Made by a program: the position numbers and the translations under genes
In this document: positions 12,654-23,121 of the stretch, one piece after another
How positions within the stretch are numbered: position 1 is the first letter of the stretch
Layout of the letters: each line of letters starts with the position of its first letter
Assembly (NCBI GenBank): GCA_039881045.1
Contig: JAYWVB010000014.1
Location: 62,001 to 126,000, forward strand
Source of the DNA: Chaetomium olivaceum
Lineage: Eukaryota; Ascomycota; Sordariomycetes; Sordariales; Chaetomiaceae
Direction: 5' to 3'
Length of the DNA: 64,000 nt
The notes under the pieces: model-generated
Databases searched by the model: none
What the model saw: the letters and a program-made list of their open reading frames with translations, nothing else
Told to the model about the DNA's origin: nothing

Positions 12654-15063
12654 TTGCATTTACACACGGTTTCTTTTCGGCGTTGGGGTTGGCGGGCGGT
12701 TACACACTTACCTACGGAATTCGTTTCTTTTGTTCAGCATCAAGAAGTTACGTAGCGATCATACCAACACTGGTACATACATACATGTTATATACTAAAT
12801 ATTCTGACGTGTCAGATCCATGATGTGATCCATTACATACATTCCGTGTAACCCGACTGATTTCAATTCATTCGGGAAAAAGGACGTTGAAGAACGGAAA
12901 CGAGAACATGACTAATTGCTTGCTGGCTTTTCCCCCTTGATTGCCAGGCCGTCTCTCTGCCGGTTAATTTGCTCCCTGGGGGTTGTTATAATCTACGGCA
13001 CCTCAGACAGCCGGGAGACTTTAAGAGACTATAGTTTCCTGAAGCAAGGAAGTCTAAACATTCGAAAGAGTAACTAGCTTGGTATAGAGATGACAACGGA
13101 CTTTCTGGAGGCTCCGGTGCCAGGAGTGCCAAAGCTAGCGCGTTGTCAGGGAGAAATGGAATGAAAACGGTTCATGACAGGTGGGCAACTGAGGAGTGGA
13201 CTAACCACTAGTACGGGGTGGTGACTGTCTGGTTCTACCTTTTGATTACATCCTTCCGGGTATTATGACTTACGCCTTGAGTACGCCACATCGATGACAG
13301 CGGGTCCGACGTTCAGTAGCTTGTTACGCTGTGCTTTGTGATAAGGTATCCTATGCTTTTGTGTTCTCATACGCTCTTCGTTCTATCCCAGTTTGGGGTT
13401 GTTGGCTATAGTTTTAAAGTTCAGTAATTCAGTACTTATGCCGTTTCTGCTTGACCTCTCTTTCACTTTCCGGTTTGTTCCTAAGTTAAGAGATGTTTTT
13501 AGCGACGATGGGAGGAGTAAAGCTTCGTGGCTACTACGTTTTTACGCTTAAAGCTACATTCCGCTAGTAAAATATTCAACCTAGGATGTTAAGATTGGTG
13601 CATTGAGGCTTTAGGGACAAGTATGGATCCTGGCTGCGGCGAGATGTCACGGGTGCTATGGTTGGAATCTACTGCTCCTAGCGACGTAGGGTTTGACCGT
13701 AAATCCTGATTAGTCCTAAAAAGCAAAAGTATGTTGTTTTTGTTGGTTGAAGGAGACCGATGATATCAAATACACTAAATCGAGGGCTGTGAAGTTTCGG
13801 CTAAAGTAATATGGAGGAGTCGGCTCAAAGATTGAGAGGCTTCAGTACTGTCTTTTAGCAACGATGTTGTGGAAATCCCTGTCTAGACATATTCAAGAGA
13901 CATGTCCGACCCCGGGGAGCCATGACCCCAAGAGATGCCACTGGCATTCAGGGGGGTTAGACAAGAAAGAGGTTGAGGTTTACTCTTGATACCCAGCTTT
14001 TCAAGCGAAACGCCATCGCTCCGCCTGGTCCCGAATCAGAAACCAAAACGCAGGGGCCAAACTCCGATCCACGTAAGACAGGCCCTTCCTCACGATAAGA
14101 ACTTCCCCCGGTAAGAGCGAGAAATATCCGTAACAGGTGTTAGAACTCATCTTCGGAGCCAGGTTTTACAGGCCGAAACACACCTCGGTGACCATATTAT
14201 GCAGTGCCCCAAGCAACCAGCGGCGCTTACCTACTACGTATAAGGGCAGACGTGAAGATCGGGCAGGCGATCGACTACGTAGCATGGGCCCGAGTATGAC
14301 GAGTGTCAACAGGTTAACAGACATTTAATGGCAGGGCAGAAGCGGCGCGTGGGTGGTTTGAAGGGATAGCATGAATGGGAGCGTGAAAAGTTGGCGGGGT
14401 CGGAGCCACAGAGGCCGTTGTTCCGGCTTGGAGAGCGTCACCGGAGGAGTCCCAGGTGTTGCAAGGGTGGGGCTACGGCGAGGAAAACAAGCCGTCAGCC
14501 AAAACCCGACTGCACTCAAGTACCACAACGTTGGGGGCACGCGCTGCAAGTTCAAGTACAGGGCAGATTTCACTAGGCTCGGCCGAAGTGGCCGAATGGA
14601 TAGCGTAGCAGGGCATCGCGGGATGACTCCCAAGGGTGGTTGCTGGAACCATGGCCGAGAATAACTTCTGGTGAGCCGCTCCTCGCGCAGCACTAATCCA
14701 AGGGCCGTCGGGCTCGGGGGGTTATCCGCAAGGTCGGTCATTGTGCGCCTCGTGAATGCCGGCTCGCGGTCGGTGTCAGTCGCGTCTCCCTTGTCCAAGT
14801 CCGGCGCAAGCTTGCGCGTCAAGAAACACCGAGCCAGGGACCGGGTTCGAAGAACTGATTCTGAATTGACCTGTATATCATGCAGTGGTATGACTCCCTA
14901 GCACGCCGCAGCCAGAAATGCAAAGCCTGCCGATCCAGCCCGAGCCTTTTGTGGCCCTCATCCTGTCTTCCTCATCTGAGGCGGAAGATTATTTGGTCGA
15001 CAGAATCGTTCGTCCCTCGAAATCCCGCATGCCAATGACCCATCACTCCCGCGAGAAACCCTC
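12654..15063. other. Long intergenic stretch
   Basis: 2.4 kb with many stops in all frames over 12700-14100, visibly richer in A/T than the neighbouring genes. From 14100 to 14900 there are moderately long open frames on both strands, but none resembles a known family. A tRNA-like stem was examined at 14578-14659 and rejected. Confidence 0.5.
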
Positions 15064-15932
15064 TTACATCACAACACCAGAGTTGCTGGCAATACGGGGC
15101 CAGAGCTCGGCGGCCTCCTTCCCGACAGGGCCGGTGATGGCGGAGCCCTTCATCTCACCCTTGGGGTTGACAATCTGTGCCATGTTAGATCGGGTATACA
15201 AATTGTGGAATGCAGCATGGCAGGCTCGAGCAGTCCTCGGAAGAACGAAGCCCTGGGCTTGCCTGCACCCTGCGAAAACACATACCACACCAGCGTTGTC
15301 CTCGAAGTAGAGGAAGACGCCGTCGAAGCGCTTCCACGGCTTGGCCTGGCGGACGATGACGGCCGGGTGGACCTTCTTCCGGAGCTCGGGCTTGCCCTTC
15401 TTCACTGTGGCCATCACCATGTCGCCGACACCGCCGGCGGGCAGCCTGTTGAGGCGGGCACCGATACCCTTGACGGAGATGATGTAAAGGTTCCTAGCGC
15501 CAGAGTTGTCCGCGCAGTTCATGATGGCACCACTGTCCTCCCGTTAGTGACAAGTTCCTCCGCGTCCAAAATGTCCTCGATTCGGGATCGGGCCGGTCGC
15601 TTGGGGGTCGATTTTCGGGTTTGGAGAATAGGATCGCACGTACACTGGGAGACCCAGGGTCATCTTAACCTTGCCACCGGGGGCACCACGCCTGTTGACT
15701 GAGGTTAGCAAACATGAATTCAGCGTTGTTTCGGCGATTTCTCAATAGCTGCCGCTCGCAGTCGACCGCCGTTCCCCAGGTTTTGCGCAGTGCCCTGTTC
15801 GTTCGCCCACAACTCCCCTCCCTTGCGAAATTCCTGGCAGCACTGGGAAGCGGCGGTTCGGTATTCGGCGGTAGCTGTCGAGAGTCGCACGAGAAGCAGC
15901 AGGACGGTATGTACTCACGAAAGCTTGGCCAT
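15064..15932 (-). CDS. rpl23: 60S ribosomal protein uL14 (L23)
   Basis: Four exons on the minus strand: 15919..15932, 15644..15691, 15286..15532 and 15064..15174. They encode 139 residues, the usual uL14 length. The family core MNCADNSGARNLYIISVKG, the MVMATVKKGKPELRKKVHPA segment and the C-terminal IVNPKGEMKGSAITGPVGKE are unmistakable. All three introns have good signals: GTGAGT/CTAAC/CAG (227 nt), GTACGT/CTAAC/CAG (111 nt) and GTATGT/CTAAC/CAG (111 nt). The first exon is only 14 nt (MAKL plus two bases), a common ribosomal-protein-gene layout. uL14 sits on the large-subunit face contacting the small subunit and is the docking site of eIF6. The promoter just upstream carries ribosomal-protein-type boxes. 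It lies 246 bp downstream of the malic enzyme stop, same strand. Confidence 0.97.
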
Positions 15933-16044
15933 TGTGAGTTTGGTTGCGGAAATGCGACTTGACGATGGGGAGTCGAAATTTCGGGAAACGCAAAAGGCAC
16001 CTGGAAATTGACGGCGATTCGCGATAATTTTTGGTGTGGGCCGG

Positions 16045-16119
16045 AAACCCTACCAAGTTTGTGAGCAGTCACGTGAATATTGCTCTGCCCAAGCCCAAGA
16101 ACGCCACTACCCTAACCCT
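16045..16119. promoter_or_regulatory. Cbf1-like and Tbf1-like boxes upstream of uL14
   Basis: Three elements lie 110-190 bp upstream of the uL14 start: AAACCCTA (16045-16052), GTCACGTG (16068-16075, an E-box of the Cbf1 type) and ACCCTAACCCT (16109-16119, a telomere-like Tbf1-type motif). In many ascomycetes outside the Saccharomyces lineage, Cbf1 and Tbf1 motifs mark ribosomal protein promoters. The match and position are seen directly; factor binding is inferred. Confidence 0.65.
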
Positions 16120-16178
16120 GTAAATGCGGGGCGTATGTGAGTGGAAAATGCTCTGCTTCATTTCATCACCCAAGGGAG

Positions 16179-18237
16179 TCAGTTGCGCTGCGGCAAGCTC
16201 CCAACGACACGCAGTTCTCCTTTGGCCTGGCGACTCGCGCTGTGTGCCTCGACATACTGGAGTGGCCGGTACACCGGATTCCACATCTGCTCCATAATCC
16301 ATTCATCCAGCTCTTCCTCATCCTTTGGGATACCTTCTTCCGTCGCCACGCCTTCCTCCACAGCAGCTCGAATCACTTCCCGCGCAACTCTGACGCTCAC
16401 CTCGCGCACCTTGTCAACGCCCGGCAGTAGTGGCGCCGTATCATCTCTCAACGCTGGACTATGCGCTACCACGCCATTGACTGCCGCAACCAGCATCTTG
16501 TCGGTGACAAGTCTGGCCCGACACAACACACTGCCAAGCCCTATGCCCGGGAAAACAACACTATTGTTGCATTCGGCCACCTCGATCTGTATCTCCTTGC
16601 CGCCCGCCCCCCATGGACCCTTGACGGGCTTGAACGGACTGCCTGTGGCCACGAGCGCCTTGCCGTCAGTCCATGAGAGCACGTCGGCAGGGGCCGCTTC
16701 GTGGAGTTTCGTAGGGTTGGATAGCGGGAGGATGATAGGTCGCTCGACATGGGCTGCCATCTCGCGGACGATCTCCTCCGTGAACGCTTTGGGCACAGTG
16801 GATGTGCCGACTAGGACATTTGGCTTGACCTCCTTGACCACTCCCAACAGGTCAGTTTTCTTATGGGACCAGTCCTCGGACCTGGAATAGGTTTTCTGGG
16901 CATCGGAAAGCCTCTCGACTTGGTTCGTCAGAAGCCCGGGTTTGTCGATGAGCCTAACCGGCAGGAGTCACGTCAGCACGCACACGTGGTCGGGTACAAG
17001 GAGAACGCACCATATTTGTTGTGCGGCTTCCTCCTTCGTGATGCCTCGCTCAGTCGCGATGGCGTCGCGGACTTGATCCGCGATACCAACACCAGCTGTC
17101 CCTCCACCAAACACAACCATGCGAAGGTCACCCAATTTCATCTTCGTGACGTGCAAGCCGGCGAATATAGCGGCCAGGGTCACGCACCCGGTTCCTTGGA
17201 CGTCATCGTTGAAACAGGGTATTTCTGACCGCCACCGATCGAGGAGTCGCCGTGCTTCTCCGAGTTAGCCTTGGCCTGCAGATGATCCGAGGTCTCTCAC
17301 CGTTATCGATGCCGAAATCTTCAAAGTGTAGGTACGCCCTCGGATACAGCTCCCGCGCGGACTTGACGAAGGTTTCAATGAACCTGTCATACTCCTTACC
17401 CCTAACCCGCTTCTCCCTGAGGCCTAGGTACAGCGGGTCGTTCAAGAGGGTCTCATTGTCGGTGCCACAGTCCAAGACCACAGGCAACACCCGGTTCGGG
17501 TGTATGCCCGCGCAGAGGGTCATGAGGGCCAGCTTGGCAACGGATATCAGGATACCCCCGCATCCCTGATCTCCGATACCGAGTATCTCCTCGCCGTCTG
17601 GCTCCGTTAGCTGAGGCCTGTCGTCTGGCTCGGGCTTGGAACGGAAATTTCCCACCTGTCACAACAATGTAGTCGATATCATCGGGCATCCCCCACAGCG
17701 ACAGATCGTGATGTATCCGGTCGAGTCGTCGTGGACATTCAAGAACACGCCTTGCGGCCTCCTAAAGAGCCGCGAGAAATTCTGAATGGCGTCTCCTTCA
17801 GTGGGCGTGTACACTACGCTGAACATCTCGTCGAGATGATCCAGCAGCAACTGCTCACATGTCAAAACCCGTACTCACTGGATTCCCCGGAACCCCCATA
17901 CGTAGCATCAACAACCCACCTTGAAGTAGAGCACCTCATTTTGCTCCTTCATGGATGTCAGAAAGGTATTCTTGGCAAGGTCGTCCGGCCGCGCAGAGTA
18001 CTGCTCGTATGCCCGTTGCGCCTGCTGATCCAAGGTCTGAATGCTTTGCGGTAACAGCCCCGACAGCTCAAAGTCATGGCGTTCCTCTTTGGTAAAGGCA
18101 GACCCCTTGTTGAAATAGGAGTGGTTTAGGAGAACAGTGCCTTTAAGAGCGCATTTCAGCGGGCCACTCGTGCTGAGGGGTAGGTGCCCAAATTTGGGTC
18201 TGGGGCGGCTGTCTTCGTGATCATGTTGGAGAGACAT
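16179..18237 (-). CDS. Malic enzyme (NAD(P)-dependent), five exons, one-base frame break
   Basis: Catalyses oxidative decarboxylation of malate to pyruvate. Exons on the minus strand: 17920..18237, 17656..17850, 17301..17597, 17011..17254 and 16179..16953, about 609 residues. Recognisable landmarks, in order: the EMFSVVYTPTEGDAIQN substrate motif, IGDQGCGGILISVAKL, the HFEDF and CFNDDVQGTGC metal/substrate motifs, the FGGGTAGVGIADQVRDA dinucleotide-binding loop, and RPIILPLSNPT. Introns of 69, 58, 46 and 57 nt all restore the frame; the 46-nt one ends AAG or GAG rather than CAG/TAG, chosen because it yields DNARRLLDRWRSEIPCFNDD. Within exon 2 one base is missing near 17724/17725: VFLNVHDD is in one frame and DRIHHDLSLWG in the next. 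No intron fits there. No clear mitochondrial presequence; start taken at 18237. Confidence 0.9.
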
Positions 18238-19116
18238 GGCTGCAGGCTGTTCGCGTTACTCGACTGCGGGCTGGTCAGATAAGATGGTTCTAGCCCCCTA
18301 AACTGTTGCTGGCTGGGCTCCTCCTGGGTTCGCGGGGCTAAGCTCGGAGAGGGCTGACCATGGCTTGCATGGTTCGTGGTGGAGGACGGGATGACGTAGT
18401 TCATTGGACCCACCAACGGCTCGGGGCCCGACGGCTTTGCGGAACAGGAAAGCCTCACAATTCGCTCGTCGATAGGCCGAACACAGAAGATATTTGTCCT
18501 CCCATACGAGGATCAAAGGTTTTAAATTTCAATGCAGACGTCAGAGTTGTTAAACCATAACGAAAGTGGTTTCTGATGGGTGCTAGGGGGTTCTATGTCC
18601 TCAAGATTTATTTTCAAGTTCACTTTGCCCCCATTCTCACGGTCTCCCCCCCCCCCCCCCATCATGTGGCGGCGTACATGTAAGCGAAGGACTAAGTGCC
18701 CGGCGAGGTAATACCCTACCTACTAAGCCAACATTGTTGATAACCTGGATATATGTTTGTTCGAGGCGACTTATGTAAACTTGTGACTCACGGCTCTCTA
18801 TGCGCTTTGTCGTCCGACTTGACGGTAGTGTGCCACCTTTCATTTGTTGTCTCAACTCTTGATTGGCCAAATCTTGAACAGTTGTATTGTAAACACGCCC
18901 CTAAACCTAGAGAATTGTTCTCTACTTGTCGGGTTGTGGCGGGACTCGGTCTACGTCAAAACGATATCATATTTGAAGTAGAATCCAACCTCCCCTCTCG
19001 TTGTCATCAGTTCCCCATCCACTAAGTCACCACCGCCCCCGTTATCCCCATAATCATCCACGGCACTTTTCGTTGTCCGGCAACCCCAATATTATTAACC
19101 GCCAACTCCAACAACA
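18238..19116. other. Intergenic, with C15 tract
   Basis: Divergent promoter region between malic enzyme and the gene at 19117. It contains a pure C15 run at 18646-18660. An open frame at 18156-18458 on the minus strand overlaps the malic enzyme start in a different frame; it could be an alternative N-terminal extension but is not convincing. Confidence 0.5.
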
Positions 19117-19989
19117 ATGCAGATCCCCAGAAACGCCAGCAACATGGCTGACTCCGAGTCGGAAGTGATGAACGCCGCCACCCCTATCTCTGCTCCCGTC
19201 GTCAGCGTCAGCATCACAAACGCCACCACCAGCAGTGGGACTGAGGAGCCCGAAGCCAGCATTGTCACCAACTCGGACGACAGCGTGACCATGACGAAGA
19301 CGATGAGCATCCCCAGCGGTGCCACCATCACCACTCGTGTGACCTTTGGGACCACCACCGGACACGAAAGTGTGTATTCTGATGGCACCACCGAAAGCAC
19401 CATCACCGGAATCACCACTGGAAGCGTCTCGGAGGACACCATCTCACCGCCAGCCTGTAGCTGCGGCGGTAATAGTGATAGTGCGCCTTTGGCGCGAACC
19501 CACTACCGTGTCTACCTAGTCACCTACATGACCACTGACCTATCGCACCACGCCATCTGCGTGGAGACCAACCCGGAGAAGCGCTCATCCGACTGGGGCC
19601 GCTTGTTCCAGGTCAACGGCAACCTGTACGAGGGCATGTACCACGAGTTCAAGACGTGCCAGCACCCATTCCATTCCCATACCGGCCCCATGCAGCACAT
19701 CGGCTGGGTGCGGCGCCAGGGCTCGAGGCTCGAGGAGGTGTGCGGGCGCATCCCCGCGCCCAAGAAGCAGTGGGACGACAAGCTAAAACGCATCAACCCG
19801 AACGAGCCCGTCCGCCATTGCCAACACTGGGTCGTTGATGCTGTCACTGCGCTTGGTGATTCTGGAGTCCTTCAGCCTCGGACGGCCGACGATGACGGGA
19901 GTGTCATGGTCCGACCTGGGGGGCTGTGGGTTGACCGGGGCAGATCGGGACAGGGACAGGGACTCCAGCTTCCCATTCAATTCTGGTGA
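19117..19989 (+). CDS. Uncharacterised fungal protein with His/Cys pattern (possible papain-like fold)
   Basis: Single exon, 290 residues. The first ~115 residues are Ser/Thr-rich and disordered. A globular domain follows at about residues 128-250: YRVYLVTYMTTDLSHHAICVE, then a beta-rich FQVNGNLYEGMYHEF, a linker, and RHCQHWVVDAVTALGDSGVL. I recognise this as a type common in filamentous fungi and annotated only as hypothetical. The spacing of an early His in a HHAICVE strand and a late CQHWV at a helix start resembles LRAT/NlpC-type permuted papain folds (H... NCEHF), so a thiol-hydrolase or acyltransferase-like role is possible but unproven. The start at 19117 has context CAACAATGC; a second Met is at 19144. 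No signal peptide. Confidence 0.7.
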   Translation: MQIPRNASNMADSESEVMNAATPISAPVVSVSITNATTSSGTEEPEASIVTNSDDSVTMTKTMSIPSGATITTRVTFGTTTGHESVYSDGTTESTITGITTGSVSEDTISPPACSCGGNSDSAPLARTHYRVYLVTYMTTDLSHHAICVETNPEKRSSDWGRLFQVNGNLYEGMYHEFKTCQHPFHSHTGPMQHIGWVRRQGSRLEEVCGRIPAPKKQWDDKLKRINPNEPVRHCQHWVVDAVTALGDSGVLQPRTADDDGSVMVRPGGLWVDRGRSGQGQGLQLPIQFW

Positions 19990-20489
19990 AGGACTTAGAG
20001 AATATGGGGGGTGATGAAATGCGGAATGGGAGATCTGAGGCTTAGTGAAGGTGTTGGTTGTTTGGTGTATCACTGTATATACCAAATATCTACAATAAAT
20101 CTGATCGTGTGAATTGCGTATAGTATCTAAAGTGAATAAAACTGGTGATAATCATACCTTCATGAATTCCTTCTAATGAAAACATAATATTCATTATTCC
20201 TTTCTTCCACCCTCTCTTGTATCACGCTTAACCTGCCTATGAAAACTGGTTGGTACCACTTGTCTTGTTGAATTCTTTTTCAGGCCTTAATCGTTTGGTC
20301 AACTTAACCCTCCGTGGCAAGCAGGGTTCCTGACTGACACTCATCTAGTACTCGATACACAGCAACACAAAATTCCAACAGTGGTTATAGTGGTTCAGGA
20401 ACCCTTTTCACATCAACTAAAACTTCATGGTTGGAACATGTTTACAAAGACTAATAAACAACAAAAGAGAAAATGTGTTCCCCAGGTAT
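19990..20489. other. AT-rich intergenic
   Basis: Visibly AT-rich sequence with no gene, between the hypothetical gene and the phosphotransferase relic. Confidence 0.5.
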
Positions 20490-20795
20490 TCAACCCATCA
20501 ATTTCAACACGGATCGGTAGTGCATCATCCAACCTAACTCGGCATTATACTTGTCGAGAATCTTTCCAGTTATAAGCCATTGGCCCCAATCGTCTTGGGT
20601 ATCTGAGTTGTGACATGGCGCCGCAGTATTCCCAGAAAGACGGGCACCACACAGAATATTGCCAGTCAATAATTCCCACAGACTTGTCGTCATCTCGTAT
20701 CATGATATTCCACGGGGAGAAATCACCGTGGTTGAAGACGGGTTTGCCTCTCAAGACGTCCAGTAATATTGTTGGTCGGCTCTTAGGTAAATGAG
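20490..20795 (-). pseudogene. Relic of an APH-type phosphotransferase
   Basis: A short frame on the minus strand keeps the Brenner-like motif of the aminoglycoside/choline phosphotransferase fold, VFNHGDFSPWNIMI, and then VGIIDWQYSVWCPSFWEYC, the pattern of the many fungal APH-family proteins. Upstream, a stop is met at about 20800, so the N-terminal lobe (normally ~200 residues) is absent. Downstream of 20545 the frame is broken, and similar sequence (LDKYNAELGWMMH) appears in another frame to 20490. The surroundings are AT-rich. It is best read as a decayed remnant, not an expressed enzyme. Confidence 0.65.
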
Positions 20796-22046
20796 CTACT
20801 TAAAGTACCGAGATAGACTACCTTAGGTATCCATGCCACGAGATGGACGTTACAGATCTCCAACCCCCGGTTTATATTCGGGGGGCTCCATTCGCCTTTG
20901 GGTCATGCCATACGGACACTACACATGCTTGCAGACGAGCACAGCTTCACGTATTCCACGGGGCCGACTCCTGAGTACCATCTTTGTGGTTACCGACCAT
21001 GGTTATATTTGGACAAGGAAGTTCTACTTGAGAATGTCGGGAAACTTGGAGCCTCGCCGCTGTGACACCCGCGCGTAAACGCAGCCAGAGACGAGGACTA
21101 TGATGGCCCAGAATAAAGAGTTGTTCTTGCAGCGATTTCAGGGGAAAACAAATGCTCCCCCCTGCCCATCACCAGCCCCTTCAGAGACCCAACACAAGAC
21201 GTGCCGAGAAGAGAAGGCTCTCCAAAGAGAAGCTCACCAGGAGGTCCGTTTCCGGCTCAGAGTGGCTGGGAAGGGTTGCTGCGACGAAGTAAAGAGGACG
21301 TGAGAGTCGGTGGGTTGGTAGGTATTTCGCCCTATTGGCGGACCACATTTGAACTCCAAGGACGCGACATGCGTGCTGGAGTGACGGACGGCTGGACCTA
21401 CCTTCGGGCTGCATCTCGAGTTTGCTTGAAAAACCAATCTAAGAACGCGAGCGTACTTCGAGTAGCTAACATGGAGAGATGAGAATAAACGATCCAATAG
21501 GTTCGGTGGGCGGCCGACGTACCGACATCGCGGTCTTCCCAGGTTTGTGGTTTTTGTTGTTGGAGCGGAACAAATCATGGAGGTTGGAAATTTTCATCGT
21601 GCCGGGCTTGGGGTTTCGAGGTGGGGCGCAGAGTTGTCCGGGCCAGGCACGCCAGGGTGTTGGAAGTGGGTCCAACAGCTGCGGCAGGCACCCCACCATG
21701 CCAACCCACTTTTTGGCCCATGTTCGATCTGAACAACCACACTCCAGCGCCGACGGTAACCTGAATTTACTGTCAAGATATGTTGGGTTGGCGATGTCTT
21801 TCAACCCACGAGGGCCAGGTTCAAGGGACTCCGTCATATGATTCTAACTAGTCTATGCGTTGAATGTTTAGCCCGAGCGAAATGACTCTAGACGGCGGCA
21901 GCAGAGGATAGATTGACGATCTCGAGTCACCATGCATTTAACACTGGACGGTTGGAACTACTCGCGTCCAACCAGAGAACAATGCGAAGAATGTGAAAGT
22001 CGAGATTAATTGCAGCCTATCTAGTTACATACCTAGTAATTGACAC
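20796..22046. other. Intergenic
   Basis: No supported gene in about 1.25 kb. Short open frames occur on both strands between 21100 and 21840, without recognisable features. Confidence 0.5.
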
Positions 22047-23015
22047 TCAAAGCAATCCACAAACACCCACCACCGTAACGACAACAACCGTTGCCCTGAT
22101 CCAACCCGGCCGAATATTGCACGCCACATCCTTCGAATCGTCGTCCCCTCCAACCCGGACCCTCTCCACCAACTGGTTACCCAACCCCTCAATACTCTTC
22201 TCAAACGCATCGAAATCCGTCGCATTCCAATCGGCCCCGTCCGGCCCCGGCACCGCCTCGTCGCCCGTAAACCCCAAGAACAAAGCCGTATCCTGATCGA
22301 TCCCATTACCCCCCGTCACCCCCCGCCCCCCGCACGCCGTAACCAACGATAACGACGCCTCCCCGACCATGGGCTTCTCTCCATCATCACCATTAGTATC
22401 CCCCCAAATTCCATACACCAGCCTCCGATCCGGACACACCACCGCCATCACGCTAAGCGGACGCATGCCGTACGCGGACGGATCGAACGCGCGCCAGCCG
22501 CCGCGGCCCCGCGTGCCCCGCGCGTTGCCAAACACCACGTACGGGTGCACGTAAGGGTTGAGGTCGCTCACGTTCTTGCGCCCGTACCCCGCCAGCGTGT
22601 CCCGGAAGGAGGTGGCCCCCTGCAGGTCCGGGCTGAGCTCCCGCCGGCAGCGTCCGTCGTCGCTGGGCCCGCCCCCCGTCCCGTCGCAGTCGACGTCCAG
22701 ATTGGCGAGGGAGCCGCCCCGGCCCTGCAGGTAGATGATGCCGGATGCGTTGAGGTGGTCGCCGCAGTAGGCGAAGTCTGTTGCGCGGGAGATGGGTTAG
22801 GGGTTGGTTAATGAAGAGAGGGGGGGGTTGTACGCACCATTTGACCCGCTGTCACGGCTGTAGAAGCCCGTTGCTAGCTCGTGGGAACAGTGACCCTTAG
22901 CCCGGATCGCGTCGTAGAAGTCCAGTAGGTTTTTCGGGGCATCGCGTGCACTGCTGACCACAGCCAGTATCCCGAGGAGAACAGCGAGGGTCTGCGAGAA
23001 GAAGGATGATAACAT
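22047..23015 (-). CDS. Secreted GH75 chitosanase with C-terminal GPI-like tail
   Basis: Endo-acting hydrolase of beta-1,4-glucosamine chains (chitosan). Exons 22838..23015 and 22047..22777 on the minus strand, split by a 60-nt intron (GTGCGT/CTAAC/CAG), give 302 residues. N-terminal signal peptide MLSSFFSQTLAVLLGILAVVSSA. Family signatures: YCGDHLNASGIIYLQG, LDVDCDG, LNPYVHPYVVFGN, the MAVVCPDRRLVYGIWGDTNG segment and VGEASLSL. Asp186 (GDTNG) and Glu199 (GEASL) are 13 residues apart, the same spacing as the catalytic Asp175/Glu188 of the Fusarium solani enzyme. After the catalytic domain the protein adds about 70 residues, ending in CNIRPGWIRATVVVVTVVGV plus a few hydrophobic residues, which looks like a GPI-anchor signal or tail anchor. 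TATAAATA lies about 100 bp upstream. Confidence 0.93.
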
Positions 23016-23113
23016 CTTTAAAGTTGGTTGTGGTGTAAGTCACAAATGGTGCCGACTTTTTGTTCTGTTTGGTGAAGCTGGGGAAGGAAGAGAACGGCTC
23101 GCCAGGGCTTTGG

Positions 23114-23121
23114 TATTTATA
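23114..23121 (-). promoter_or_regulatory. TATA box of the chitosanase gene
   Basis: TATAAATA on the gene's strand, 99-106 bp before the start codon at 23015; position fits a core promoter. Confidence 0.55.

Noticed and set aside
12654..14100. RIP-mutated transposon
   Set aside because: Sequence is richer in A/T, but no transposase, reverse transcriptase or terminal repeats could be recognised.
14578..14659. tRNA-like fold: CTCGGCC pairs with GGCCGAG, with a D-arm-like TGGCCGAATGG
   Set aside because: No TTC-type T loop, wrong spacing at positions 8-9 and no clear anticodon arm.
14325..14822. 165-codon open frame, minus strand
   Set aside because: No recognisable motif, overlapped by other long frames; low-complexity Pro/Arg/Leu composition typical of chance frames.
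16109..16119. Internal telomere repeat (CCCTAACCCT)
   Set aside because: Only about two units and placed in a ribosomal protein promoter beside an E-box, so better read as a Tbf1-type site.
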